Positions 1 to 5,970 of a stretch of DNA of 6,064 bases are shown in pieces (the stretch's first letter is position 1; the number at the start of each line of letters is the position of its first letter). The notes beneath the pieces are model-generated. The model did no database searches. It saw only the letters and a list, made by a program, of their open reading frames with translations, and was not told the origin of the DNA. The translations under genes were made by a program, and so were the position numbers. Origin of the DNA: a bacterium. GTDB lineage: Bacteria; Zixibacteria; MSB-5A5; GN15; FEB-12. The stretch lies in assembly GCA_030668045.1 (NCBI GenBank), contig DAOUUR010000163.1, forward strand, positions 1 through 6,064, written 5' to 3'.

Positions 1-2
1 AC

Positions 3-968
3 TTGGTATGCTCTGTTGGTTGGAGTCTCTACTCTATCACCTTTTCGCACTCGCGAATTGGCTGCGCGGTTGGATCATCAGGAACAATCCTGACATCATA
101 TGATGGTGGCGCCAATTGGGAAGAAATCATAAGTGGCAATCGAGACCCGGTGTTCGATATTCAGTTTGTTGATGCCAACCGAGGTTGGGCGACCGGTTTT
201 GGAGGAGTCTTCCATACCGGCAATGGCGGCGTAAACTGGGTGCAATCCGAAGGAGTCGGAGGCTGGTCTCTCTATTTCCTCGACGACCAGAATGGCTGGG
301 CAAGTGGCGCCGGGGGAAATCTGGACAAGACAACCGACGGAGGTATGACCTGGACGCGCGTTCACGAAACGATCCAATCGCGAGTTTATGATATCATATT
401 CGTTGATGACCTGGTCGGGTGGGCTGTTGGCATACCTTACATAATGAAGACTGTTGACGGTGGGCAGAGTTGGGCTGAGAACGGATCAGGGATTCATGCA
501 CGACTACACAGTATCTGCTTCGTCGGCTCGGATTATGGTTGGGCGGTAGGAGACGACGGAATTATTGTTCACACTAACAACGGCGGCGACTCATGGGAAA
601 TTCAGGAAACACCAACGGACGCCTATCTGGAGGGGGTTTTCTTCATTGATACACTTCAAGGCTGGGCGGTCGGCTTCCGTACGATCCTTGTTACTCATGA
701 CGGCGGGATTAACTGGGAATTTCAATCAGACCTTGAATCGCCTCCTGCTTCGGTGTTTTTTTCTGTCGCGTTTACAGATAACCTTACCGGTTGGATTGTC
801 GGAGATAAAGGTCTGGTGTTGGGCACTACTAATGGTGGTGAGACTTGGACGCGACAACAGACTCACACTTCGGCCACCATGCACTGCCTATCTGCGGTTG
901 ACTCAAGAACCGTATGGACCGGCGGTTGGACCGGTACGATTCTTCACACCACCAATGGTGGCTGGTAG
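3..968 (+). CDS. YCF48/BNR-like beta-propeller protein, 5'-partial
   Basis: The reading frame is open to the left window edge, so the true start and any signal peptide lie outside; the TTG at 3 is only the first usable codon and is probably internal. The 321 visible residues are built almost entirely of a repeat of about 40 residues, pattern GWavG..G.i..T.dGG..W. GG..W units end near W39, W79, W117, W157, W198, W238 and W282, and a last one is cut short at the C-terminus (TTNGGW, residues 316-321). This is the signature of the YCF48/photosynthesis-system-II-assembly-factor-like and BNR/sialidase-like propeller families. In non-photosynthetic bacteria these are usually exported or surface proteins of unknown role, so no PSII function is implied. 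No C-terminal sorting domain follows the propeller. The gene converges on the symporter gene with 10 bases between stop codons. Fold assignment is confident; biological role is unknown. Confidence 0.85.
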   Translation: MVCSVGWSLYSITFSHSRIGCAVGSSGTILTSYDGGANWEEIISGNRDPVFDIQFVDANRGWATGFGGVFHTGNGGVNWVQSEGVGGWSLYFLDDQNGWASGAGGNLDKTTDGGMTWTRVHETIQSRVYDIIFVDDLVGWAVGIPYIMKTVDGGQSWAENGSGIHARLHSICFVGSDYGWAVGDDGIIVHTNNGGDSWEIQETPTDAYLEGVFFIDTLQGWAVGFRTILVTHDGGINWEFQSDLESPPASVFFSVAFTDNLTGWIVGDKGLVLGTTNGGETWTRQQTHTSATMHCLSAVDSRTVWTGGWTGTILHTTNGGW

Positions 969-978
969 CAGCTTAACC

Positions 979-2313
979 CTACAACCCCATGCGTTGGTAA
1001 TAGTCTTTCAGGGCGCGGACTACTCTCCCGGACAATAGTAGCGAGCCGACCAGGGTCGGGACGGCCATGATCGCGAAGTTGGTGTCGATCACATTCAGTA
1101 CCGTGTCCTGACTCCAGATCGCCGCCAGCGGTAACGAGATCAGATACACCCAGACATATTGCTGCCCGATCCGTTTTCCGAAAAGGTATTTGGCGCATTT
1201 GAGACTGTAGTACGAGTAGGAAATCATTGTTGAAACCGAGAACATAATTATAACCAGCGTTAGAATATACCGGCCGGTCATGGGGATCATTGTATCAAAT
1301 GCATTGGCCGTCATCAGGACGCCGTCCGATTCGGCGGCGACACCGCTTATCAAAATGACCAGGCCCGTCAAGGTACACACAATGTGTGTGTCGAAAAATG
1401 GTCCGAGCATGGCGATCAGACCTTCGCGGATCGGTTCTTTTGTCTTGGCCGCGCCATGAGCCATCGGAGCGGTGCCGATGCCGGCTTCGTTGGAAAATGC
1501 GGCGCGTTTGACGCCGGTAATCATGATCTGACGAACCGCCAGCCCGGTCCCACCACCGACAATCGCCTCGCCGCCGAACGCTGCTGAGAAGATTGATACC
1601 ACGATATCGGGTACGAGCGACAGGTTGGTCAGGACGATATACAATGCCGCGCCGACGTAGAGGAGAAACATCGCGGGAACGACTTTCGATGCGACCTGTC
1701 CGACTCGCACGATGCCACCGACGATGACAACCCCGACCAGAACCATTCCTACCAATCCGGTGCCGATGCGACTGATGCCGTAATCGGCATGCAACAAACC
1801 TGAAAGCTGGTTGATTTGGAACATCGCCAGACATCCTATCATGCCGCAGATCGCAAAGATGATAGCGAGCGGTTTGAACGCTTTGCCGAGGCCGACCTCA
1901 AGGAAATACATCGGGCCGCCTTGATCGATACCGTCCTCGTCCTTCTTGCGATAAAGGACAGCGAGGGTGCAGGTGAAAAACTTAGTGGCCATGCCGACCA
2001 GCCCGGCCAGCCACATCCAGAATATTGCCCCCGGTCCACCTAATGCGATTGCTACCGCGACGCCCGATATGTTGCCCATCCCGATGGTAGCCGACAGGGC
2101 CGATGATAACGCCTGGAAATGGCTGATCTCGCCCGGATCATCGGGGTTGTCGAACTTGCCGCGGAGGATGTCGATGGCATGTCTTAGTCCGCGGAACGGA
2201 AGGAAGCGGCATGCGAATGTGAAGTATAAACCGGCAGCGATCAGAAGAACCGCCAACGGCAGTCCCCAGGCGATCTCTACAGCTTCGGCCCAGAAGTTGT
2301 CAAACCAGTTCAT
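979..2313 (-). CDS. Sodium:alanine/glycine symporter (AGCS family)
   Basis: This is an inner-membrane secondary transporter that would couple sodium (or proton) entry to uptake of a small neutral amino acid such as alanine or glycine. The 444-residue protein has the usual family length and roughly ten or eleven hydrophobic segments. Family landmarks include the SATIGMGNISGVA stretch (residues 74-86), GGPGAIFWMW (92-101), DQGGPMYF (130-137) and FSNEAGIGTAP (273-283), followed by EPIREGLIAMLGPFFDT (293-309). These regions are highly conserved in AGCS proteins. The start chosen is the ATG at 2311-2313 (MNWFDNFW), which matches where family members begin. An in-frame extension to 2517 would add 68 polar residues and overlap the DinB gene, so I reject it. 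The Shine-Dalgarno signal is weak: a GGAG lies 14 bases upstream. The gene is intact; the exact substrate cannot be read from sequence. Confidence 0.95.
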   Translation of the reverse strand: MNWFDNFWAEAVEIAWGLPLAVLLIAAGLYFTFACRFLPFRGLRHAIDILRGKFDNPDDPGEISHFQALSSALSATIGMGNISGVAVAIALGGPGAIFWMWLAGLVGMATKFFTCTLAVLYRKKDEDGIDQGGPMYFLEVGLGKAFKPLAIIFAICGMIGCLAMFQINQLSGLLHADYGISRIGTGLVGMVLVGVVIVGGIVRVGQVASKVVPAMFLLYVGAALYIVLTNLSLVPDIVVSIFSAAFGGEAIVGGGTGLAVRQIMITGVKRAAFSNEAGIGTAPMAHGAAKTKEPIREGLIAMLGPFFDTHIVCTLTGLVILISGVAAESDGVLMTANAFDTMIPMTGRYILTLVIIMFSVSTMISYSYYSLKCAKYLFGKRIGQQYVWVYLISLPLAAIWSQDTVLNVIDTNFAIMAVPTLVGSLLLSGRVVRALKDYYQRMGL

Positions 2314-2349
2314 GAGGCGATGGGTTACTCCATGTGTCTTTGCTGAGTC

Positions 2350-2378
2350 AATAAAAGTGTGGGTTTGGGTCGAGGCAA
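2350..2378 (-). promoter_or_regulatory. Possible sigma-70-like promoter for the symporter gene
   Basis: On the minus strand, TTGCCT (2378-2373) and TTTATT (2355-2350) are separated by 17 bases; each matches the -35 or -10 consensus at four of six positions. Transcription would begin roughly 30 bases before the symporter ATG. It lies in the 112-base divergent gap (2314-2425), which must also hold the DinB promoter; a TA-rich run at 2383-2390 could be its -10 box, but no convincing -35 partner is seen. Such weak matches occur by chance, so confidence is low. Confidence 0.25.
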
Positions 2379-2425
2379 GGTTTATATATAGACGGTAGTA
2401 GCGAGATGTTGGAGAGGTTTGCCAA

Positions 2426-2944
2426 ATGATAACTCTTACACGATGGATTGATCGTAAGTTTGAATTCAATTTTCCGGTTGGGTTGTATCCGTGTATTCTC
2501 GAACGACTGCGAGGCACGCCGGTACGACTGGAGCAGATGGTCGGTGCGATTCCAAAAGAGGTTGCGACGAACTCTGTGAGGGACGGCTGGTCAATTCAGG
2601 AACATGTTGGGCATTTGATACAGGTTGAAGGACTTCACGACGGTCGCATAGACGATTTTGTAGAGGGCGTGGAGACTCTTCGTGCTGCCGATATGTCCAA
2701 TCGTCGCACCTACGATGCGGACTATAACGCGCTGGAGCTTGCCGAAGTGCTGGCGAAGTTTCGAGAGGTGCGGGCTGGTTTTGTGGAGCGGTTGGAATCG
2801 GTAGATGATGAGGTGGTTGCCCGGGTCGTGCAGCATCCGCGGTTGGACGTTCCGATGCGATTGTGCGATATGGCGTATTTTGCCGCCGAGCATGATGACC
2901 AACACGTGGCTACAATACGGGACCTGATGCAGCAGTTGGGGTAG
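2426..2944 (+). CDS. DinB-like (DinB_2/YfiT-type) metal-binding protein
   Basis: This 172-residue protein has the length and sequence style of the DinB/YfiT superfamily, four-helix-bundle proteins that usually hold a divalent metal through three histidines. Known members include bacillithiol and mycothiol S-transferases and many proteins of unknown role. The landmark GWSIQEHVGHL (residues 54-64) supplies the likely first ligand, H63. EHDDQH (155-160) supplies H156 and H160 in the typical HxxxH arrangement. No signal peptide or membrane segment is seen, so it is probably cytoplasmic. The ATG is supported by a good Shine-Dalgarno sequence, GGAGAGG at 2411-2417, 8 bases upstream. It is divergent from the symporter. 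The last 20 codons and the sequence beyond the stop recur near the right window edge, which makes this gene the left boundary of the cytochrome segment. The fold is a confident call; the reaction is unknown. Confidence 0.85.
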   Translation: MITLTRWIDRKFEFNFPVGLYPCILERLRGTPVRLEQMVGAIPKEVATNSVRDGWSIQEHVGHLIQVEGLHDGRIDDFVEGVETLRAADMSNRRTYDADYNALELAEVLAKFREVRAGFVERLESVDDEVVARVVQHPRLDVPMRLCDMAYFAAEHDDQHVATIRDLMQQLG

Positions 2945-2974
2945 ATAGGGCCTCAGAATCCATCATCACCGCAC
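2881..2974 (+). repeat. Direct repeat, left copy (DinB 3' end plus flank)
   Basis: This 94-base stretch aligns without gaps to 5971-6064, with 85 of 94 bases identical. It covers the last 20 codons and stop of the DinB gene plus 30 bases of flank. Differences are at 2884, 2893, 2896, 2911 and 2931 in the coding part, and at 2947, 2951, 2952 and 2963 after the stop. The first four coding changes fall at third codon positions and are silent; the fifth changes Gln to Arg. Similarity to the left of 2881 stops abruptly. The right limit is unknown because the second copy runs into the window edge. Confidence 0.93.
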
Positions 2975-2989
2975 TAGAAGAGTGCTGGT
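2968..2989 (+). terminator. Hairpin after the DinB gene, possible terminator
   Basis: GCACT (2971-2975) and AGTGC (2981-2985) form a perfect 5-bp stem around the loop AGAAG. It can extend by ACC/GGT pairing past one bulged T (2986). It begins 24 bases after the DinB stop codon. There is no T-run after it, so it is not a textbook intrinsic terminator; it could be a weak or factor-assisted one, or just a structured 3' end. The right repeat copy reaches the first half of this stem before the window ends. Confidence 0.35.
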
Positions 2990-3067
2990 AGAGATATTGG
3001 TTGCGCCGATTGTTTCGTCAGGATTTGCGTAAGAAAAATTTATAAACACGCTCCATGTTGTCTGCTT

Positions 3068-3085
3068 TCAATAGAAAACTATTGA
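3068..3085. promoter_or_regulatory. Perfect dyad overlapping the -35 box (operator candidate)
   Basis: TCAATAG (3068-3074) and CTATTGA (3079-3085) are perfect 7-base inverted arms around AAAA. The right arm overlaps the TTGACA -35 box of the cytochrome operon by four bases (3082-3085), so a dimeric regulator bound here could compete with or contact RNA polymerase. The 18-base length and two-fold symmetry resemble sites of helix-turn-helix dimers such as the CRP/FNR group, but the arms are not the FNR consensus. The regulator is not identified. Confidence 0.45.
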
Positions 3086-3110
3086 CATGCAAGTAGTCAC
3101 TCACTAATTT
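3082..3110 (+). promoter_or_regulatory. Sigma-70-like promoter of the cytochrome operon
   Basis: A perfect TTGACA at 3082-3087 is followed after 17 bases by TAATTT at 3105-3110, which matches the -10 consensus at three of six positions. Transcription would begin near 3117, giving a leader of about 30 bases before the ATG at 3148 (about 50 to the alternative GTG at 3166). The good -35 box, ideal spacing and weak -10 box, flanked by two dyads, suggest a regulated promoter. Confidence 0.5.
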
Positions 3111-3127
3111 TTTTGTCGGAGACAAAA
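3111..3127. promoter_or_regulatory. Second perfect dyad near the predicted transcription start
   Basis: TTTTGTC (3111-3117) and GACAAAA (3121-3127) are perfect 7-base inverted arms around GGA. It sits directly after the proposed -10 box and spans the predicted transcription start, a common position for a repressor operator. If transcription began at or before 3111 it could instead form a hairpin at the mRNA 5' end. It differs in sequence from the dyad at 3068-3085, so two regulators or two site types are possible. Confidence 0.4.
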
Positions 3128-3147
3128 CAATAAAATTACTATCTTGA

Positions 3148-4554
3148 ATGAGAAAGGATGCTCACGTGTTATTCCCCAGAATTATTAACGCCTATCTAAA
3201 ATCAAGCACAGTTTGTTTTTCATTGCTTGCGTTTTTTTGTGTCGCTTTAGTAGCCGTATTACCCGTTAGCGCCGGGGAAAACGCGAACGCGGCCAAACAT
3301 AAATATGGTGAATGGGAAAAACCGGATTATTGCGGCAGCTCCTGTCACGTTGATATTTATCAGCAGTGGAAGCAATCCATGATGTCGCAGTCGTACACTC
3401 ATCATTGGGATGAAATCGAGTATTTCAAGTTGGCTATTCCACATGCCGAGAAAGACGAAATTGTTGCCGAGGTCAAAGAGGGATGTAACGGGTGTCATGC
3501 ACCCATGTCTTTGTTAGTCGGTGATGTTCCCCCGCCTCGCCCCGAGGAAAACTCTCGTGCGAACGAAGGGGTTCACTGTGATTTCTGTCACACTATCACA
3601 GGCTATGATGGTGAATTACCTTTTAATTTCAATTATGTTGTGGATCCCGGTGATACCAAGCATGGACCTCGTGAAAACCCGGAATCACCCGCTCACGAAA
3701 CTTTTAAGTCCGACTTCCTGGCCAGCGCAGATTTTTGCGGTATCTGCCATAATGAAAAAGATTCGTATGGGATGTGGGTAAAGTCCACTCATCTCGAATG
3801 GAAAGAAGGACCATACGCCGCCGAGGGTGTTCGCTGTCATGATTGTCACATGACCAACGCCAAGTCCGTTACAGCGTCGATGGGACCAGAGTACGAAGAC
3901 GCGCGCCAGCATCTATTCCATGGCGCACATGATCCGGGTAAAGTAAGAGGCGTGGTAGAACTTCGCATTCATCCCGATGTCAACGAAGCTGAACCGGGGG
4001 AAGCAGTTAAGTTTACAGTCGCACTCTTTAACCAGAAAACAGGGCACAAATTTCCTACCGGTTCGGTTGAAGATCGCATTCTGTGGCTTCATGTTGAGGC
4101 AACTGATGCTGCCGGCAAGGCTTACCATCTACCTGTTGATAAAAAGGGATTCGAAGGGGAAGAATATACTATTGGCTCTGATGTTTTAGCTTATCAGGAT
4201 ATGGGTATAGCTCTGGACGATCCTGATTTCAAGGGCGTTCAACGTGATGGAATCCCGATCGGAAACCGTATTTTCCGGATGCCTTATTTTGATCCTCAAG
4301 GAAGAATGACTATCCAGCAGTGGTACACAAAATCATTCGGTGTCGATTACCGTATAGGGCCTCGCGAAACAAAGCTGGAAACGTTTTCTTTTGAATTACC
4401 TGATGATGTGGAACCGGGACAGATGAAAATCACGGCAACTCTCAATTATCAGCTTCTTGTCAAACCAGTTGCTGATTTTCTTGGTGTTCCCGAGGAAGAA
4501 TCCGCGATTATGGAAGTAAACAATCACTCAACCTATCTTGAAGTCCTGCCATAG
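3148..4554 (+). CDS. Secreted pentahaem cytochrome c (c554-like) with C-terminal beta domain
   Basis: The protein begins with a signal peptide: a basic start, a hydrophobic core at about residues 21-40, and likely cleavage after VSA at 42. It is therefore periplasmic or further exported. Residues 61-234 carry five haem-attachment motifs: CGSSCH (62-67, spacing CX3CH), CNGCH (113-117), CDFCH (144-148), CGICH (197-201) and CHDCH followed by Met (230-235). The order, the IYQQW after the first motif and the GV.C..CH contexts resemble the cytochrome c554/multihaem family. Residues of about 265-468 lack Cys and look like a beta-sandwich domain containing TGHKFPTG (298-305). The expected role is electron transfer; an enzymatic role cannot be excluded. 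The downstream haem-porin gene begins 8 bases after the stop, so the two are co-transcribed. The ATG at 3148 has no clear Shine-Dalgarno, whereas an in-frame GTG at 3166 has a good one, so the real start may be six codons later. Confidence 0.9.
   Translation: MRKDAHVLFPRIINAYLKSSTVCFSLLAFFCVALVAVLPVSAGENANAAKHKYGEWEKPDYCGSSCHVDIYQQWKQSMMSQSYTHHWDEIEYFKLAIPHAEKDEIVAEVKEGCNGCHAPMSLLVGDVPPPRPEENSRANEGVHCDFCHTITGYDGELPFNFNYVVDPGDTKHGPRENPESPAHETFKSDFLASADFCGICHNEKDSYGMWVKSTHLEWKEGPYAAEGVRCHDCHMTNAKSVTASMGPEYEDARQHLFHGAHDPGKVRGVVELRIHPDVNEAEPGEAVKFTVALFNQKTGHKFPTGSVEDRILWLHVEATDAAGKAYHLPVDKKGFEGEEYTIGSDVLAYQDMGIALDDPDFKGVQRDGIPIGNRIFRMPYFDPQGRMTIQQWYTKSFGVDYRIGPRETKLETFSFELPDDVEPGQMKITATLNYQLLVKPVADFLGVPEEESAIMEVNNHSTYLEVLP
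3153..3158 (+). promoter_or_regulatory. Shine-Dalgarno favouring a GTG start at 3166
   Basis: AAAGGA lies 7 bases before an in-frame GTG at 3166-3168. That start would shorten the cytochrome by six residues and leave its signal peptide intact. The ATG at 3148 has only GGAGA at 3118-3122, 25 bases upstream. Sequence alone cannot settle which is used. Confidence 0.45.
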
Positions 4555-4559
4555 GAGGA
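4554..4559 (+). promoter_or_regulatory. Shine-Dalgarno overlapping the upstream stop codon
   Basis: GGAGGA starts on the last base of the pentahaem gene's TAG stop (4552-4554) and ends 3 bases before the next ATG (4563). This is a strong site and suggests that ribosomes finishing the first gene restart on the second, which would keep the two cytochromes in proportion. Confidence 0.75.
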
Positions 4560-4562
4560 ACT

Positions 4563-5792
4563 ATGACCAGTCAAAGACATTCTAAAAGAATAACATTAGT
4601 CACCACATTTCTTTTTGTGGTTATTCTTCTGGCCGCTTATCCAGCGAACGCGATTCCCGCTTTTGCCAGAAAATACAGCATGTCATGCACTACCTGTCAT
4701 GCTCCGATTCCTCGGTTGAAAGCGTTTGGGGATGAATTCGCAGGCAATGGTTTTGAACTTGAAAATCAGGAAGCTCCTCGCTTTACCATGAAAGACGGCG
4801 ATGACAATCTTGAGCTGATGAGATCATTTCCGCTCGGCGCCCGTTTTGACGGTTTTATAAAGTACCATAGTGAAACCGATAAAAATATCGACTTCACTGC
4901 TCCGTACAATTTGAAAATACTGTCCGGGGGTACACTGGGTAAAAACCTCGCCTACTATTTTTACTTCTTCCTAAGTGAGAGAGGTGAAGTTGCTGGGATT
5001 GAGGACGCTTTCATAATGTACAATAATCTGTTCGATCAGGACCTTGATGTTTATGTTGGACAATTTCAGGTATGTGATCCGCTATTTAAAAGAGAACTTC
5101 GTCTTACTTATGAAGACTACATGATCTATAAGCAAAGTTACGGTGATACAAGAATCGATCTCACTTATGATCGAGGTGTTATGGTGACGTACGGCATAGA
5201 GAATGGTCCCGACCTGATCTTTGAAATTCTGAACGGAAACGGTATCGGGGAAGCTGACGAGAATCGTACTTACGATGATGATAAATACAAAACGTTTGCC
5301 GGTCGTATCAGCTATGACCTGACCGCTAATATCAGATTTGGAGCCTTTGGGTATTACGGAAAAGAAGAGGCTGAATCATACAATACGCCCTTATCAGATA
5401 CCACAATGAGAACCAACGATGTTACTTATTATGGTCCCGACATGACGCTCTCATTTGATAAGTTAGAACTTAATCTTCAATATATGATGCGAAACGATGA
5501 AAATCCCAATTTTGCTTATATCGTTCCAGCAAATGACGTGGAAATCAGTGGTGGATTCGCGGAGTTGATCTTTTGGCCGAACGGAGATAAAAGTCGCTGG
5601 TATCTTGTAGGTCTTTATAATCAGATCGAGATGGATATTGGCGATTCTATGGGTAAGCAAACGATGTATCAGACTGTGTCTGGCCATATCGGATATGTAT
5701 TGCGAACGAATCTTCGTTTGATTATGGAAAACACGTATGATATTAAAAATGAGGAAAACCGTGTTATTGTTGGTTTTGTAAGCGGTTTCTAA
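4563..5792 (+). CDS. Monohaem cytochrome-porin fusion, Cyc2-like architecture
   Basis: This 409-residue protein has three visible parts. Residues 1-30 are a signal peptide (basic start, hydrophobic core 11-25, cleavage after ANA). A short haem segment follows, IPAFARKYSMSCTTCH (31-46), with C42, C45 and H46 as the haem c site, then P.L..FG..F..NGF (50-64). The rest, from about residue 90, is rich in alternating aromatic/hydrophobic residues, Gly-Asn-Asp turns and no transmembrane helix, and ends in Phe, as expected of an outer-membrane beta-barrel. The plan of one N-terminal haem c followed by a barrel is that of the Cyc2 iron oxidases, and the AFAR...C..CH...P.L..FG phrase is similar. Sequence closeness to true Cyc2 is untested; similar haem-barrel proteins of unknown role appear to be common in Bacteroidetes and Ignavibacteria. 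A lone Cys (C171) lies in the barrel part. Likely job: moving electrons across the outer membrane, with the upstream pentahaem cytochrome as periplasmic partner. Confidence 0.85.
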   Translation: MTSQRHSKRITLVTTFLFVVILLAAYPANAIPAFARKYSMSCTTCHAPIPRLKAFGDEFAGNGFELENQEAPRFTMKDGDDNLELMRSFPLGARFDGFIKYHSETDKNIDFTAPYNLKILSGGTLGKNLAYYFYFFLSERGEVAGIEDAFIMYNNLFDQDLDVYVGQFQVCDPLFKRELRLTYEDYMIYKQSYGDTRIDLTYDRGVMVTYGIENGPDLIFEILNGNGIGEADENRTYDDDKYKTFAGRISYDLTANIRFGAFGYYGKEEAESYNTPLSDTTMRTNDVTYYGPDMTLSFDKLELNLQYMMRNDENPNFAYIVPANDVEISGGFAELIFWPNGDKSRWYLVGLYNQIEMDIGDSMGKQTMYQTVSGHIGYVLRTNLRLIMENTYDIKNEENRVIVGFVSGF

Positions 5793-5807
5793 ACTCTTGT
5801 ATCTATC

Positions 5808-5840
5808 AAAAACGGCGTCTTCAAAGACGCCGTTTTTTTT
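5808..5840 (+). terminator. Strong intrinsic terminator of the cytochrome operon
   Basis: AACGGCGTCT (5811-5820) pairs with AGACGCCGTT (5825-5834) around the loop TCAA. Flanking A and T bases (5808-5810 with 5835-5837) extend the stem, and eight T residues run from 5833 to 5840. It starts 15 bases after the porin stop codon. The A-run on the left side means it could also stop transcription arriving from the right on the minus strand. Confidence 0.93.
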
Positions 5841-5970
5841 GTGAGGATTCTTTTCATATGAAATTTAGACAGTAACTTTCTTGCTGCTCTGCTCAGTCCG
5901 ATTCTAACTGTCAGGGCAAGGGCTTCTTTAGTTACAGATTTTTGACAAAAGCACCCGCGCCTAATTTTTG
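5841..5970. other. Non-coding stretch with no recognised feature
   Basis: Between the terminator and the right repeat I see no supported gene, RNA or promoter. An open minus-strand frame (5995 back to 5789) crosses the terminator and the repeat, resembles nothing I know and is probably chance. Six-base inverted arms GTAACT/AGTTAC (5872-5877 and 5930-5935) are too far apart to be persuasive. A foreign junction should fall at the right end of this stretch, near 5970. Confidence 0.5.

Larger units (their letters stand above)
2975..5970. other. Putative inserted cytochrome cassette between direct repeats
   Basis: The segment between the two DinB 3'-end repeats holds a complete transcription unit: promoter region, two cytochrome genes and a terminator. 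Sampled 60-base lines show a composition shift: 62% GC at 1681-1740 (symporter) and 58% at 2821-2880 (DinB), against 38% at 3601-3660 and 40% at 5281-5340 inside the segment, although 4081-4140 reaches 52%. No integrase, transposase or terminal inverted repeat is visible, so a mobile origin is an inference from the flanking repeats and composition. Deletion within tandem DinB paralogues or a chimeric assembly could also give this arrangement. Confidence 0.4.

Noticed and set aside
949..961. CCACC-AAT-GGTGG dyad at the convergent junction
   Set aside because: It lies within the propeller's coding repeat (codons of the TTNGG motif) and no T-run follows on either strand, so a terminator call is not supported.
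565..1038. Plus-strand frame of 157 codons overlapping the propeller gene
   Set aside because: It overlaps the repeat-rich propeller frame in another register, crosses the convergent junction, and its composition is what a shifted frame of the real gene would give.
1295..1834. Long minus-strand frame of 179 codons inside the symporter
   Set aside because: It is a very Arg/His-rich shadow frame of the GC-rich symporter gene with no family features.
2314..2517. N-terminal extension of the symporter frame to 2517
   Set aside because: The added 68 residues are polar and unlike any AGCS N-terminus, and they would overlap the DinB start and its Shine-Dalgarno. The ATG at 2311-2313 begins with a typical family sequence.
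5872..5935. Nested inverted arms GTAACT/AGTTAC and CTTGC/GCAAG
   Set aside because: The arms are only 5-6 bases, separated by tens of bases with unequal internal spacing. This is within chance for this length and is not a credible RNA structure without comparative support.
2975..5970. Insertion sequence or composite transposon
   Set aside because: There is no transposase, no terminal inverted repeats and no short target duplication. The flanking repeats are gene-derived and 10% diverged, unlike IS ends.
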